Source of the DNA: Prosopocoilus inquinatus
Taxonomy: Eukaryota; Arthropoda; Insecta; Coleoptera; Lucanidae
Length of the DNA stretch: 64,000 nucleotides
Assembly (NCBI GenBank): GCA_036172665.1
Contig: CM069871.1
Coordinates: 1,302,001-1,366,000 of the forward strand
Direction of reading: 5' to 3'
The notes beneath the pieces were generated by a model. The model was not told the origin of the DNA. It saw only the letters and a list, made by a program, of their open reading frames with translations, and searched no databases. The position numbers were made by a program, and so were the translations under genes. Below, piece by piece: positions 1 through 11,439 of this stretch. The first letter of the stretch is position 1, and each line of letters begins with the position of its first letter.

Positions 1-560
1 GATTACGATGACTTTGAGGCCTAATTTTAAACGATTTTGGAACTTTCGGGCTTAATTTCCGTTGACTTCAAATTTTTAATTGTTTTTTCTTTTTTAATTT
101 CTAAATGTTTCCTTGGGTTAAGTAGAAGTTGACTTCACTTGGGTTAGGTAGATCTTGAACTTGATTTTAATCGACTTTTAACACTCTTAATTTTCTTACT
201 TGGATCGAATGGAGTTGGATTGAATTTAACTTAGGTTGGATCAACCTTGAAATTTGTTCTGGACTTTGGATTTTTAGTTTTTATTTAACTTTCACATTTT
301 TTAATTTTTAGTTTTGAGTTTAACTGGATTACGTTACATTTTCTTTTAGGTTGGTCTTAATTTCCATTCTCACATTCCTATTTCAATATTTCATTTTTTA
401 TTTCTTTGCTACGGTTAGGCAGGAATCTAATTTTCATACAAATTCTAATTCCTTCTTGGGCTTAGTTAGGTTGATTACAGTTGCGTTGTGTTGACCTTGA
501 GACGGGCTGAATTTTTATTTCTGAGTTTCAGTGTTTTTTAAATTTTAATTTTTTGTTTTT
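1..560. repeat. T-rich degenerate repeat, no gene
   Basis: Very T-rich DNA with recurring words such as TTGGGTTA and GTAGAAGTTGACTT. The same vocabulary (GAGTTGGGCTTG, TTGAGTTGGG) returns at 7.7-9.4 kb, and on the opposite strand at 23.8-25.8 kb, so this is probably an eroded edge of that repeat family. I see no coding signal. Confidence 0.35.
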
Positions 561-2119
561 TTTTTATTTACTTCATGATTTTTTTAAAATTCTCCCGTTA
601 GTCGAAATTGTTACATACATCTAATCGATCATATCAGAAACAGAATTTTTATTTAAATACCCGAACACAAAAAAAAAATTAAACATGCGCTTTCTGTTCT
701 ACAGGAGACTTTCTTTCAAAAACTTAGACCTTATACCTACGTTGTGTTGTTTTACATTTTAATATCTAACGTTATAATCATTTTCATTATTAATTTCTTG
801 AATTGTTTAATCATTATCAACACAAATGTATTATAAAGTTTAACATAAATTTCGACGCGTTTCGAACGTTTTTTTTTTTTTATTTTTAACGAACTTGATT
901 ACCGGTTGTAAATCGTTTCTCGTTTCACTGTTTTTCAAGTTTTTTTTTCTTCTTTCTTCTGTACGACTTTGAATGACAATATGGCTCAGCTGGAGGTTTG
1001 CATTGAACTTTGCTCTACACAAAAGCCAATGGAACATCTTCTTGATTTTGCAGGGCCGCAATTTTATTTTGAAATCTCAGAGACACACATAATTATTTTT
1101 ATTATTACTAACCTGTTGATACAATTAAGAGTCATTCATGCTGTAACGTGTTTAACGTAAATTTGAAAATAAAAACAGACGCCATTAAGAAATTTGTTGC
1201 AAACTTCGCTGATAATTTAATAACCAAAATTAGAAACGTAATGGTGTTTTGAAGCTAGCAGCGAAGAAGAAATATTTATGTGTTTAGATACGAACGGGAA
1301 CTTATAAATATTCAGTTTTGGTTTGGTTTTTTTTTTTTATAAACCTTGACGAGTTGAATGTTTTAAATTTTATTTTCGAAAACGTTCCTTTCCTCATTTT
1401 ATCACGTAATTAAAATAAAGGTGAAAACAGCCTGTATTATAAATAATACTAATCAGACTGAAAGATTTTTTTTTTCTTTTCAATCGGCAATAAATAAAAT
1501 TATTTCGATTCGTCGAATTATATTAAGCTTAATAGATAGAGTAATTGAATTGCAATAACGTAACAATATTATCTGATGGTTTTTATTGAATTATGCCCTC
1601 AAGGAAGACGATAATTTTAATCGAATATAAATTCTCCGTCGCTCTTCTACATGCATGATTAATTTACAAGCGAAATAGTCGGCTTGTCTGATTGTTACTA
1701 AACCAGTCCTCCTACTAGCATGACATCACTGTCAATTATTTACAAGTCGGTCTACTTGTATAATAAGTACGTTAGCTGTTATAATAGGAGAAAACATATC
1801 ACTGCGAGTGTTTATGTTGCTACACCAAAGATTAAGCAATTAAATAAGTGCCTGTTTGATAACATGAATTAGCTGCTGCTCCTTGGGGGGGCAAGATTAT
1901 TTTATGAATGATGATACTAGCATAAGTCCGTCGTAAGTACCGGTTTAATGAAATATTTAAAAAAATACTCAAGTAGACATTTACAATTTCATCGAAGATT
2001 AAGGGCAGTAAAAATGAGATTATTTTCCATTACAATTTACAGACTCTCAAACTATCTTTAAATCAGCGAAATGTAGTAGTATACTAACTATAAGGGTACA
2101 TAACTAAAAGATAATGATT
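561..2119. other. AT-rich non-coding stretch
   Basis: No supported gene, RNA or clear repeat. Only short open frames without recognisable motifs occur. Several homopolymer A/T runs are present. Confidence 0.5.
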
Positions 2120-3614
2120 TTAACATTCAGAGCTAGCCTCTACAATTGTTTTTATTAATGTCTTTCTGTTTCGTTTATCTTGCAGTGTTTTTTCCTCAAA
2201 ATTTTCTAAACACCTCAAGCTATCTTTACCATCATCAAAAAGATGAACGCCAATTAAAATTTTCTTTAAAACTTCTCTTTCATTTCCTATAAGTTCAACT
2301 GCTTTATAGTATTCTTTCTGCAGACAATGTTTTTGGGCCTTCTTTGCAGAATTTCGTTCATGCCGCTTTACTTCAATTATAATCGCTGCAGGTTTTGTAA
2401 TAATAATTAAATCAAGCTTGGGTGACCACCCCATTTTCTTCTTTTGTCGTACCAAATAGCAATTTCATCAGGAGCTTCTTTTTGTCGATGACTTTCTGTG
2501 ACAGAGCTTTTAACTAGCTTTTAACTAAAGCGTCCAAATCCAAAGAATTTATAATAATCATGATCATCGTCCAAGAATGTTCCACGTCACACATTGTTAG
2601 CCCCTAATGAAATCAAAGCGCCTAATTCAGCGACAGAAAAAATCATTACTCGTTGAACAAATTCTGCTGACACCTTCTCTTTGCATAAGAGAGGCGTAAG
2701 TCGTCGTAAGAAAATAATGATCCTTTCGTCTGAGTTTTCACTAAATAACGTTTCCATGAAAGGTGCGTCGAACTCGTCAATCAACATAATAATTTTTTTA
2801 TGCTGATAGTGGACTGACAAAACCTCGATCAAATATCTAAAAGCTCTAAATATGTATAGTTCTTTGTCATCATCATTTGCCTTTATCCAATGATCATCAT
2901 CATCAGCATGTTTCAAATAACGCAAGAAACGTTTAACATCCAATTCTCCCAGATTGTTGTTTGACCAGCTACATGTTTCGTCGTCCTTATGAATTAAACA
3001 CATGTATTTTTTAAACTGCATCGTTATCACATCCCTATGGCTTCCCAATAATTTGCTGTACGACTGTGAGGATAATTGCGCGAAATTCAGTGAAATCACT
3101 GGATGCCGTCCGCAATGCTAGCGAAAAAATCTTTTACTTTCACAATCATGATCATCTGTGCATTCTTCAGTGCATTTGTAAATTTTGAGATCCTTGAAAA
3201 GTTTACATTTCTCCAGCTTTTGTCGTTCACTCTTGACAATTTCAAAAAAGCATATTCATCTCAAGCATATTGCAAGCCATAGTCTTGCCAAATCTGGGCG
3301 GCGCAGTCAAAAGTATTCTATGTGCCTTATCCTTCATACTGGATCTAATAAGCATAGACTTGTCCACAAAAGTTAGTGACCATTGGAGAGTCCCGAAATC
3401 CAAGACAGGATTCTGAAAAGACATAACGAATTGTAATTTACATAAATTCCTATTTGATCCAACTAATTGCTATAACAAAAGAGTAACACATGTTACCGTC
3501 CGTGTGATACAATAATATGTCTGGTCTTATTTGGTCTAAATAGACAGGTTTGCTTTCGACTTTTACGCACTTCGATGAGGTTGAAGAGAGCTCCATCAGA
3601 TCTACCTGTAACAA
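2120..3614 (-). pseudogene. Broken AAA-ATPase-like / PD-(D/E)XK nuclease gene
   Basis: Reads right to left as pieces of one protein of the 'predicted AAA-ATPase' plus PD-(D/E)XK nuclease type, common in bacteria and some fungi and scattered in insects. Piece 1 (about 3413-3242, after a TTTTCAG acceptor) holds FVDKSMLI and the P-loop-like APPRFGKT. Piece 2 (3099-2587) holds HPVISLNF and the Walker B-like IIMLIDEFDAP. Piece 3 (2455-2120) has the nuclease signature LDLII...IIIEVKRH, that is D-x(n)-E-x-K. Damage is clear: a one-base frameshift near 3243, an in-frame TAG near 3120, TGA near 2586 and TAA near 2523, and the region joining the two domains seems shortened. An exon-like piece at 3609-3498 (acceptor GTTACAG) could belong upstream, but its reading phase does not join cleanly. 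In this family the ATPase presumably drives or gates the nuclease, but the cellular role is unknown. I infer a dead copy. Confidence 0.8.
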
Positions 3615-3806
3615 AAATGTTATATTCAAAGAAATTTTTGCCCCAATTAATTCTAAGCGCATTTGAATTAAAGTTAATCGTAGAACATGCCCTCCAAAAT
3701 TTATAACGTTTGATCCACTTGTAGCTCTTGTAAATAATTACCTTTTCATCTTTAAATCTGTACGAGTAAAAAAAATGATTAATAAAGTTCCGTTCAAAAT
3801 GATTTA

Positions 3807-4064
3807 GGGCCGTTTTCATAATCGGACTTTAAATTTAAAGTTACTTTAACCTAAAAAAATACAAATTAATTATGAAGGGAAAAGGAAACGTTGAGTGTTT
3901 TCCCTTCATAATTCTGTCCGGTTCGAGATTTAAAAAAACTTTGTACTTACAATTTTCATCGGACAAGAACCAACTTCAACTAAAAAAAAATGCATTTGTT
4001 TCCCTATATTTAAAGTGACTTTAAATTAAAGCTTCCTTAAAGTCCGATTATGAAAATAGCCGTT
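3807..4064. mobile_element. MITE with CATAATCGGACTTTAA ends
   Basis: The left end CGTTTTCATAATCGGACT is matched in inverted orientation by AGTCCGATTATGAAAA at the right, giving terminal inverted repeats of about 25 bp around a roughly 258-bp element with no coding capacity. Its interior contains TGAAGGG...TTGAGTG and CTGTCCGGTT segments that also make up the arms of the perfect palindrome at 21.8 kb, so the two are related. The CATAATCG core of the ends is shared with elements at 7.5, 51.7 and 53.8 kb. Confidence 0.7.
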
Positions 4065-7000
4065 GCAGGATTGATTCAGTTATTTGATTTGCTTTAATTT
4101 CAGACGCAACCGTTGAAAATGAACAGAACGTCAGGGGAATTACATTTTGCTTATAACATTTAATAAATATCAAGACATTTTACTTACCTCGTAAGAACCA
4201 ATAAAAAAAAACACAAAATTAAAACACACACTCCAACGGACTACGCACTGCGTGTCAATGGTGTCAATTATTTTAAAATCCGAGCTGTATTATCGACCGA
4301 AATAGTGTCGCGTGCGCAGCGCACTGCAATACGCGATACGTTTGTCCTGCTCTAGATGGCGCTGTTTGCGTTCCGTAAACTATGTGTATAAACTGGCCCA
4401 ATTTAAAACTTTATTACTTACAAAATATAAAAGAAAAAAACTGTAACGATTTAATATCACAAAATAAAAAAAAATCAATTTTAGTAAGTAGTTGTGTTAC
4501 AAAAACAAATTATAAAAAAAAACTAACTTTATAAAAATAAAAATTAATGCTTTTTGAAGGGTTTTAGGCCCTGATCGAGAAGTAACTTTTTACATCCTAC
4601 TATAAATGACAGTTAATTACTAGGGAGCAAACTTTTAGAGGTTATTTATGAACTGCTTTCGTTTCCAGCAAACTGTTACTTATTTATCACCAGGGAAAAG
4701 AATTTAGGCCGCTTAGTGTTTGACGCTTTTTACGCTGAGCGCACTTTTTACTCCCGCCATCTTTCCGTGGCTCCGATGCATCGCATTGCTATTGAGAGAG
4801 CGGGGAAGTAGTGCAATGCGAGCGTTCGCACTTCGCAGAAACTATTGACGGGTGAGGCTGTTACAGTCAGTATCGTTGGCGCAACGAATGGCCTGAATTC
4901 TTTTCCCTGTTTATCACTTAATAAACTCCTCTATTTAGATAATCTGTTATTTATATTTACATACTCGGAACACGATAGACAACCATACATCCACATTTGG
5001 TACAATTGTTCATTTTCTGTTTTGTAATTTTCTTGAACAAAAACTATTTCAACGAAAGGCAGTTTAAATGCAAAATTTAATTTAAATAAGAAATTCAAAA
5101 TTATTAGACAGCGAATTTGAAAATAGATTAATTAATGACGCGATAAGAAGAAAAAAAATTACATCAAAACAGATTCTTAAAAAATTATTTACAGCAATAT
5201 TTATTTTTTAATTTAAGTGGACGTTCTTAATTATTATTTTCCCGCTAATAACAAGTCGTCAGTCTTTTATTGATCCATATTATTATTGTTATTTCTCTTT
5301 TGTTTTGATTTGATTTTTTAACATTTCTTACTTTTTTACTAAGGGAGTGGTTAATACTGTTTTGAATATATTTTTTTTATTTCTAACGCGACTTTTATTT
5401 ATTTAATTTTTCGTCTGACGAATTAAACTCTTTTTTTTACTTTCGTGGTATTATTTATACGTGTTAAGTCTTACCTGCAAGCAAAAAAGAAAGAAGGGAA
5501 ATGGACCCCCCAACAAAATCGAACACTATTCACGTATTCAACAAAGTTTCGTTTTCAATGTTTTTATTTTTTTTCAATTTAACGTTTTATTTCAGATTTG
5601 ATTTTATTAAAAAAATATATATAATTAAATTCGAGGTACGTTTCATCTAACGAGTTCCCTTTGCTGTTCGCTAGAGTATTTGTTTTCTTTTATATACTAT
5701 GTATATATGTCTTTACTCTTTTAATTCTTTTAAATATGTAATCACATCTTATTTTCTAAGATTAGAAATTACATATTTACCTTTAGTGGAAATATTGTAT
5801 TACAATTTTACCCCGGGACGTTTCGGTCCTTGCCATCTATGGCTACACAAATACACGGACGATGAATGCACACTATTCATTGGAGTTTGTAATACATAAG
5901 GGCGATGAACGCACGCTAATTTTTGGTCTTTGTCTTGCGTAACCATGGCAACGCCCAAACGGATCCCAAATCGAACTGTAACACAAAATTCGGACAGGCA
6001 ATAAAAAAGAAAACACGCTAAGTATGACGTACATAAGTAAAAACTCGGAATAGTTAAACCTGCAGATAATGATAATTCGCAGCCAGAATAAATAATTTGT
6101 AATCTTTAAGGAATTACTTACATTAAAATTAATGCGAAATTTCTCGACTTAATCAGTATTGCCAGATTTTTACATAAATACTAGTAGACGATAGATTTAC
6201 GTTCAGTCTAAAATCTGGGCAAGACGAAAGCGACGCTATTAAAAAGTGAAGATTAAAAAATATTTATATATCCGCAGGTAAGTCCTTTGCATTTATTTCT
6301 TGTGCTGAAATAAAATATATTACCAGAGAACAAGGAGGGGGAAAAACAATGTGAGTTTCGTGGAGGGATTCTCAATGGTAATATGAATTATTATTTTTTT
6401 ATATGTACAGCATGTCTTGCTCAAACGTAGTACTCTCCAAATTAACGATCAATAAAGTCAATAACGCCGATTTTACATTAGTGTATTTATGAATGAATGA
6501 AAGATTAAAAAAAAGTGCAGATGTACTGATGAAGGTAATGTCACTTATTTCAAGTGGCCATAACTTTTTAAAGACACGTTTTCGGACAAGGTTTTTATGA
6601 ATTTTTGCCATTAATTTGATGAATAAAATATGACGCTAAACTTTGGACATAACATTCAGTGACACCCTGTATAGCATATCGTTCAGTTATATTTTGCCAC
6701 TATTATTATTATTATTATTTTCTCCGCCGAATATACCGATGTGACTTCTTTTTTTTTTATAATTTGCGTCTCTTATCTGTTTATTTTCTGAAGCTCTCTG
6801 ATTAATTCGACTTAATGCGCGTAGTACACACACACACACACACACACAAATTTTGCGTCACGTGCCGGACGGCATTCCGTTCCAACTTTGTCAACATAAT
6901 CTTTAAGGCAAACATTAATTTTCAGCATGTTTGATTAATATTAACCGAGACACAACAAAACACAACAGCAAGCAGAAGATAAAAAAAAAACGTAACTACG

Positions 7001-7548
7001 AAAATAAGATAGATAGATACAAATTTTGAACGGAGTTTAACTTTCAATAATAGCAAATAAAAGTATTTTGAAAATAAGAAGGCAATTTTATTAAGTAAAT
7101 TGGCCAAAGTGACAACTCTGAGGCAATTAATCCCCCTGTGCAATTTAACAAAGGCTTTATAAAAGTGTAGGTATGGTTGCCTAACTAAAGGAAGTTTTGA
7201 CGCTTTGAATTTCGCGGGTAGCAAATCAAAAAACAATAACTGGAAGCACCTGGTACAAAACAGTTGCTTGTTAATGATTGATAACTGTCCTCCTTTTTGA
7301 CAGTTACCAGGCCTAACTACATGCTTTTTCAATTTAAGCCGTGCTCAGACTGTGACATCATATGCACGATCAGTAAAATGTCGCCCACATTCTGACAGCA
7401 GACGAGACGCTCAACTTAAATTCCATTTAAATATCGATGAGAATGTGACTCGCATTACGTTATACCTACATAAACTGTCATATTCCAAAGGGGCATTAAA
7501 TTTAAAGGTAGCTTAAGCGTTTGTAATAACAAAGACAATTAGTTAAGT
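4065..7548. other. AT-rich intergenic DNA
   Basis: No gene supported. Items seen: a CpG-richer patch near 4240-4380; a possible exon end CCGCAG|GTAAGT at 6276 with an initiator-like TTCAGT near 6202; a repeat fragment ending GACACCCTGTATAGC near 6660-6676, the same motif seen at the edges of repeats at 42.6, 43.1 and 49.6 kb; and a CA microsatellite at 6826-6848. Confidence 0.45.
6826..6848. repeat. CA dinucleotide microsatellite
   Basis: About eleven uninterrupted CA units. Confidence 0.95.
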
Positions 7549-7692
7549 AAGACACGATTACATAATCGAACTAAATGAGACTTTAAATAAAAGTCACAGT
7601 CATATGTCCAAAAGGATGCGAAAAGGTAGTTATGTACACATCAGATTGTGACTTTTATTTTGAAGTCTCCTTTACTTCGATTATGATATCGA
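7549..7692. mobile_element. Short MITE with CATAATCGAA ends
   Basis: Left part: CATAATCGAACTAAATGAGA, then CTTTAAATAAAAGTCACA. Right part is the inverted counterpart: GTGACTTTTATTTTGAAG, TCTCCTTTACTTCGATTATG. The whole roughly 140-bp unit can fold on itself. It is a diverged sibling of the elements at 51741-51890 and 53755-53900. Confidence 0.75.
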
Positions 7693-8474
7693 CCCTTAAT
7701 TTTTTAAGTTTTAATTTTCTTGTTAATTCCTTGCTTGGTGTAGTAAGTACCGTAAGCTCCGCTTAAATAGGACTTAAAACTACACAAGCTTTGCCTATTT
7801 ATGTTCAGCTTTATTGATTTTAATTTCTTGCTTCAATTTATATTTTTTTAAAGTTCTAATTTATAATTTTAATTTTTCTAATTTCTTTCAGTTTTTTTTC
7901 TTGAGTTGTCTATTTTTTTTGCTTGGATTTAGTGGTGGAGTTAAACGCGTTTGTCTTGCTTAAATTGGCTTGAATTTAAATTTTGAGTTTAAATTTTTAC
8001 GTTTTTAAGTTTTAATATTTTAATCCTTCGGATTTAATTTTTTCTAACACGTATAGCATAAATTGTTAATGTCTTGGTTTATTCTTGTCCCCTGTTTCGT
8101 TTTTTTTTTGATTTCCGGTAGCTTTTGAGTTTTAATTTCGTAGTTTTAATTTTTTCGGTTTGAATGTGTGAATTATTTTCTTCTTTTTTTCAATTTTAAT
8201 CTTTTTGAGTTACTTCAGGTTTTCATATTTTTCCGAGTTGTCTCAATTTCTTGCTTGGGTTGGGTAGAATTAGGTTACTGTGAGTTAGTTTGCCTTCCTT
8301 GCATTGGACTTAGCTCCAATCGAATTTTGATTTTTTGAGTTTTAGCATTATTTTTGATTTTTGAAGTCTGATTTTTTTTTCTCTAATTTTATTCAACTTC
8401 GTTTATTTTCTTTTTAATTTTTGGGAAGTTTAAATTATTTCGTTTGGTTTCAATTTCGCACAATTTTGAATTTT
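7693..8474. repeat. T-rich low-complexity DNA
   Basis: Runs of TTTTAATTTTT with scattered GAGTT/GGTTG words; a degenerate flank of the tandem array that follows. No coding signal. Confidence 0.45.
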
Positions 8475-9440
8475 TTGCGTTGTTTTAATTTTTGTTCAAG
8501 TTGAGTAGAATTGGAATTGACTTGGGCTGCCATGCCTGGATTTGAATTTAATTACATTTTAATTTTTTGAGTTTGATTTTACGCTGTTTTAATTTTTTGT
8601 TCAGGTTCAGCAGAATTGGACAATGAGTTGAGTTGGGCTTGCTATGCCTGAATTAGAATTTAATTCAATTTTAACTTTTTGCGTTTGATTTTACGTTGTT
8701 TTACAATGAGTTGTGTTGAGCTTGTCATGCTTGAATTGGAATTTAATTAAATTTTAATTTTTTGAGTTTGATTTTACGTTATCTTAATTTTTGTTTGGGT
8801 CGAATAGAATTGGACTGAATTGACTTGGGCTTGCCATGCCTGGATTCGACTTTAATTAAATTTTAATTTTTTGAGTTTGACTTTACGTTGTTTTAATTTT
8901 TGTTCGAATTGAGTAGAACTAGACAATGAGTTGAGTTGGGCTTGCCATGCCTTGATCAGAATTTAAATTTTTTGAGTTTGATTTTATGTTGTTTTAATTT
9001 TTGTTCGGGTTGAGTAGATTCAGACAAGGAGTTGAGTTGGGCTTGTCACGCCTGGATTAGAATGTAATTGAGTTTTAATTTTTTGAGTTTGATTTTACGT
9101 TGTTTTAATTTTTGTTCGGGTTGAGTAGAATTGGACAATGAGTTGAGTTAGGTTTGTCATGCTTAAAATGGAATTTAATTGAATTTTAATTTTTTGAGTT
9201 CTGATATTGTGATTTTTTTATATTTTTTTAAGTCTTAATCTTCTGGAGTATAATTTTTTGCGTTTTTTGAATCGAGTTAGGTTGAATTGGGTTGACCTTC
9301 TCTTTGAGTTCTAATTTTGCGATTTTTTATTTCTTCGAGTTTTAATTTTCTCGACGGTAATTTCTCACTTTGGTTGAATCGAGTTGGTTTGAGTTGAGTT
9401 GGCATTGAGTTGGGTTGGGCTTAGATAAAATTAATGAATG
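8475..9440. repeat. Tandem array, unit about 110-130 bp, GAGTTGGGCTTG type
   Basis: At least six diverged units share the order TTTTGAGTTTGATTTTACG, TTTTAATTTTTGTTCGGG, TTGAGTAGAATTGGACAATG, AGTTGAGTTGGGCTTG and CATGCCTGGATTAGAATTTA. Units differ by point changes and small deletions, so this is an old array. The 3' flank to 9440 is a more decayed continuation. An inverted-strand relative seems to lie at 23.8-25.8 kb. Confidence 0.8.
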
Positions 9441-9470
9441 AGTTGAGTTAGGATGGACTTAGATATAACC

Positions 9471-10440
9471 AAATTAATTAATTTTACTTGCGGTCGACGT
9501 TATTAACATTATGAACGGAGCTTAATTTTAGGCTGTGCTCACTTTACGGACATTTTATTAAGGTTCAATAAAATGTCAATCACATTCTAATTAACACTTA
9601 AAATGAACGCCTGATCTCGATTAAAAAGTTACTGAAATTTTGTTGAACCTCGTGAAACATCACATCTAAACACGATTTAAAATTGAAATGTTTGTTGATA
9701 AAACCAGCAGTTAAAAGTTAAAGTTATTTTCTTTAAGTTTTTTAAGTTCTTCATTTTATTTTTTGAATTTCAGAGGTTTTTTTCATTTCTCCCGAGTGTT
9801 AATTTATTGCTCAGATTGAATTGGGTGTGCCTTTTCTAAGACTTAATTCGAATTAAGTTTTGATTTACTCAGTTTCAATTTCTACTTTCTTTTTTATTTA
9901 TTTTTTTCGAATTCGATTTCTGTATTTTTTCAAAGCATCAGTCCTTTCGTTTTAATTTTTGCGGGCGGTCACTGTTTTCTTGAAATTTTAATTTCTTGCT
10001 ACTTGTTTGCAAATTTGAACTATCTCGCAGGTAAGTAGGCATGCAATTTTCAAAGTTAAAAAAAAAAAATAATGCAATTCGCGTAAATTAGCAATATGTG
10101 CTTATTTCATTATAGACAATCGTTTATTATTAGAAACACGTAATGCCAAATTTATTCTAATTTAGTTCAATGAGCAAAACAACGAAGGTTAGAAAACGCA
10201 AAGCGGCCGCTACGATAATGAGGCATTCAGTACACGCAAAATTATTTATTTATAAACAAACAACCTTTTGTAATACTCGTAGTACTTAACACCAAGGTAA
10301 TTAACCCATTTTGACTTGCATACGCTCACCGAAGTGAAACTGTTTTTACACATTTTAATTAACACCGAAATATAAATTTCAATTTTAACTTCAATCTGTT
10401 TTTTTCTTTTTTTGCTTTCAGTTAAAGATTTGATATGTAT
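9471..10440. other. AT-rich intergenic DNA
   Basis: No gene or clear repeat. A donor-like TCGCAG|GTAAGT occurs at about 10025-10036, without a supporting reading frame. Confidence 0.4.
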
Positions 10441-10463
10441 TTTATAGAGATATTGTTAGTGTA

Positions 10464-10664
10464 AGCCCCACGTTGGACGCCAATTTAGTAAAGGCCGCTG
10501 AGAGATGGAGCCTGCACGTTGGGCGCCAATTATGTTATGTAATGGCATTTTACACAATTGGTGCACACCAACGTGGGGCCTTCATAGCACAAGCTGATCC
10601 ACATAATGTAAGGTCTTCACGAATAATATCACTGCGACTTAATTGGCGCCCAACCTGGGGCCTC
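10464..10664. mobile_element. LTR-retroelement primer-site debris
   Basis: Four copies of a TGGCGCCCAACGTGGGGC-like motif lie in 200 bp. Two are inverted (GCCCCACGTTGGACGCCAAT at about 10465, CACGTTGGGCGCCAATTA at about 10515) and two direct (CCAACGTGGGGCC at about 10568, ATTGGCGCCCAACCTGGGG at about 10642). Such a sequence next to a terminal ACA is the usual tRNA primer binding site of LTR retrotransposons; TTTACA-ATTGG at about 10550 has that form. No gag or pol is present. I read it as rearranged LTR-element ends, possibly head-to-head. Confidence 0.5.
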
Positions 10665-10680
10665 TCAAGAGTATAACAAT

Positions 10681-11435
10681 TGCAACATGTATTTCTACTT
10701 TCAGAAAAAAAAAACTAACAAATGATTTATTCATAAAGTTCTAAGACTTTTGTTTAGATTATTAAGATATTAAGACTATTAGATGGAGTATAGTTTTTCA
10801 TACTTGATCAAAACTTCTTTTAATTACACACAAGCAATTCAAATAATTACCTACTCGCAATTATTACTTTTTTTTTTAATTACTGTTTATGTGCCTGCTC
10901 ATTTTTCATTGTAATTAGAGCTACTTTGCATTCTAGGAATTTAAAACAAAAAAAAAGGTATTTCACCATCTACGTGTTAAGTCGCACTTGCGCGCGTTCC
11001 GATTGGAAAGGAAATTAATAATTTCCATTGACTAATCGAATTCCTCTTTCGCCCGCAATTTTTGAATGAAAATCGAGTGAGTCAACCGAAAAAAAAAGCA
11101 CCTCCAGAAATAATATCATCGATTGCGGTTCCTCCACACGTGGTCTTACGTTCGCAACAAGCCGCTTTTAATCTAGGAACGCTTCCGCAAGAAGAGTTTG
11201 CGTCATGTACGTGCGTGATTGACCTTGAGATCGCGTTTGAGGAAGTCCTAAGCGTTCCATTATCTAACCGCACGTTTTCCCTCCTGGTCATTCTCTATTG
11301 TTCGATAAAAAACAAACAGTTTCGTAATCGTAAGATTACTCTAGTTTTTGTTTTTCTTTATTTAGTTACTTTTGTCTTTCTTCTTTCATTCACGCAACAT
11401 GAAAATTTTATAGTTTTGTGCTTTTAATCGTAGTT
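10681..11435. other. Intergenic DNA with an unsupported open frame
   Basis: A 121-codon plus-strand frame (11062-11427) and a 69-codon minus-strand frame overlap here. Local GC content is higher near 11060-11290. Neither shows a known motif, splice context or codon pattern convincing enough to call a gene. Confidence 0.35.
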
Positions 11436-11439
11436 TAAA

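Noticed and set aside
2465..2480. TCATCAG, a possible antisense hammerhead core
   Set aside because: No GTTTC partner or pairing stem II nearby. Other TCATCAG occurrences (33841, 39782) fail in the same way.
11062..11427. 121-codon plus-strand open frame
   Set aside because: No motif, no splice or promoter context, an overlapping antisense frame, and the second half is Phe-rich low complexity.
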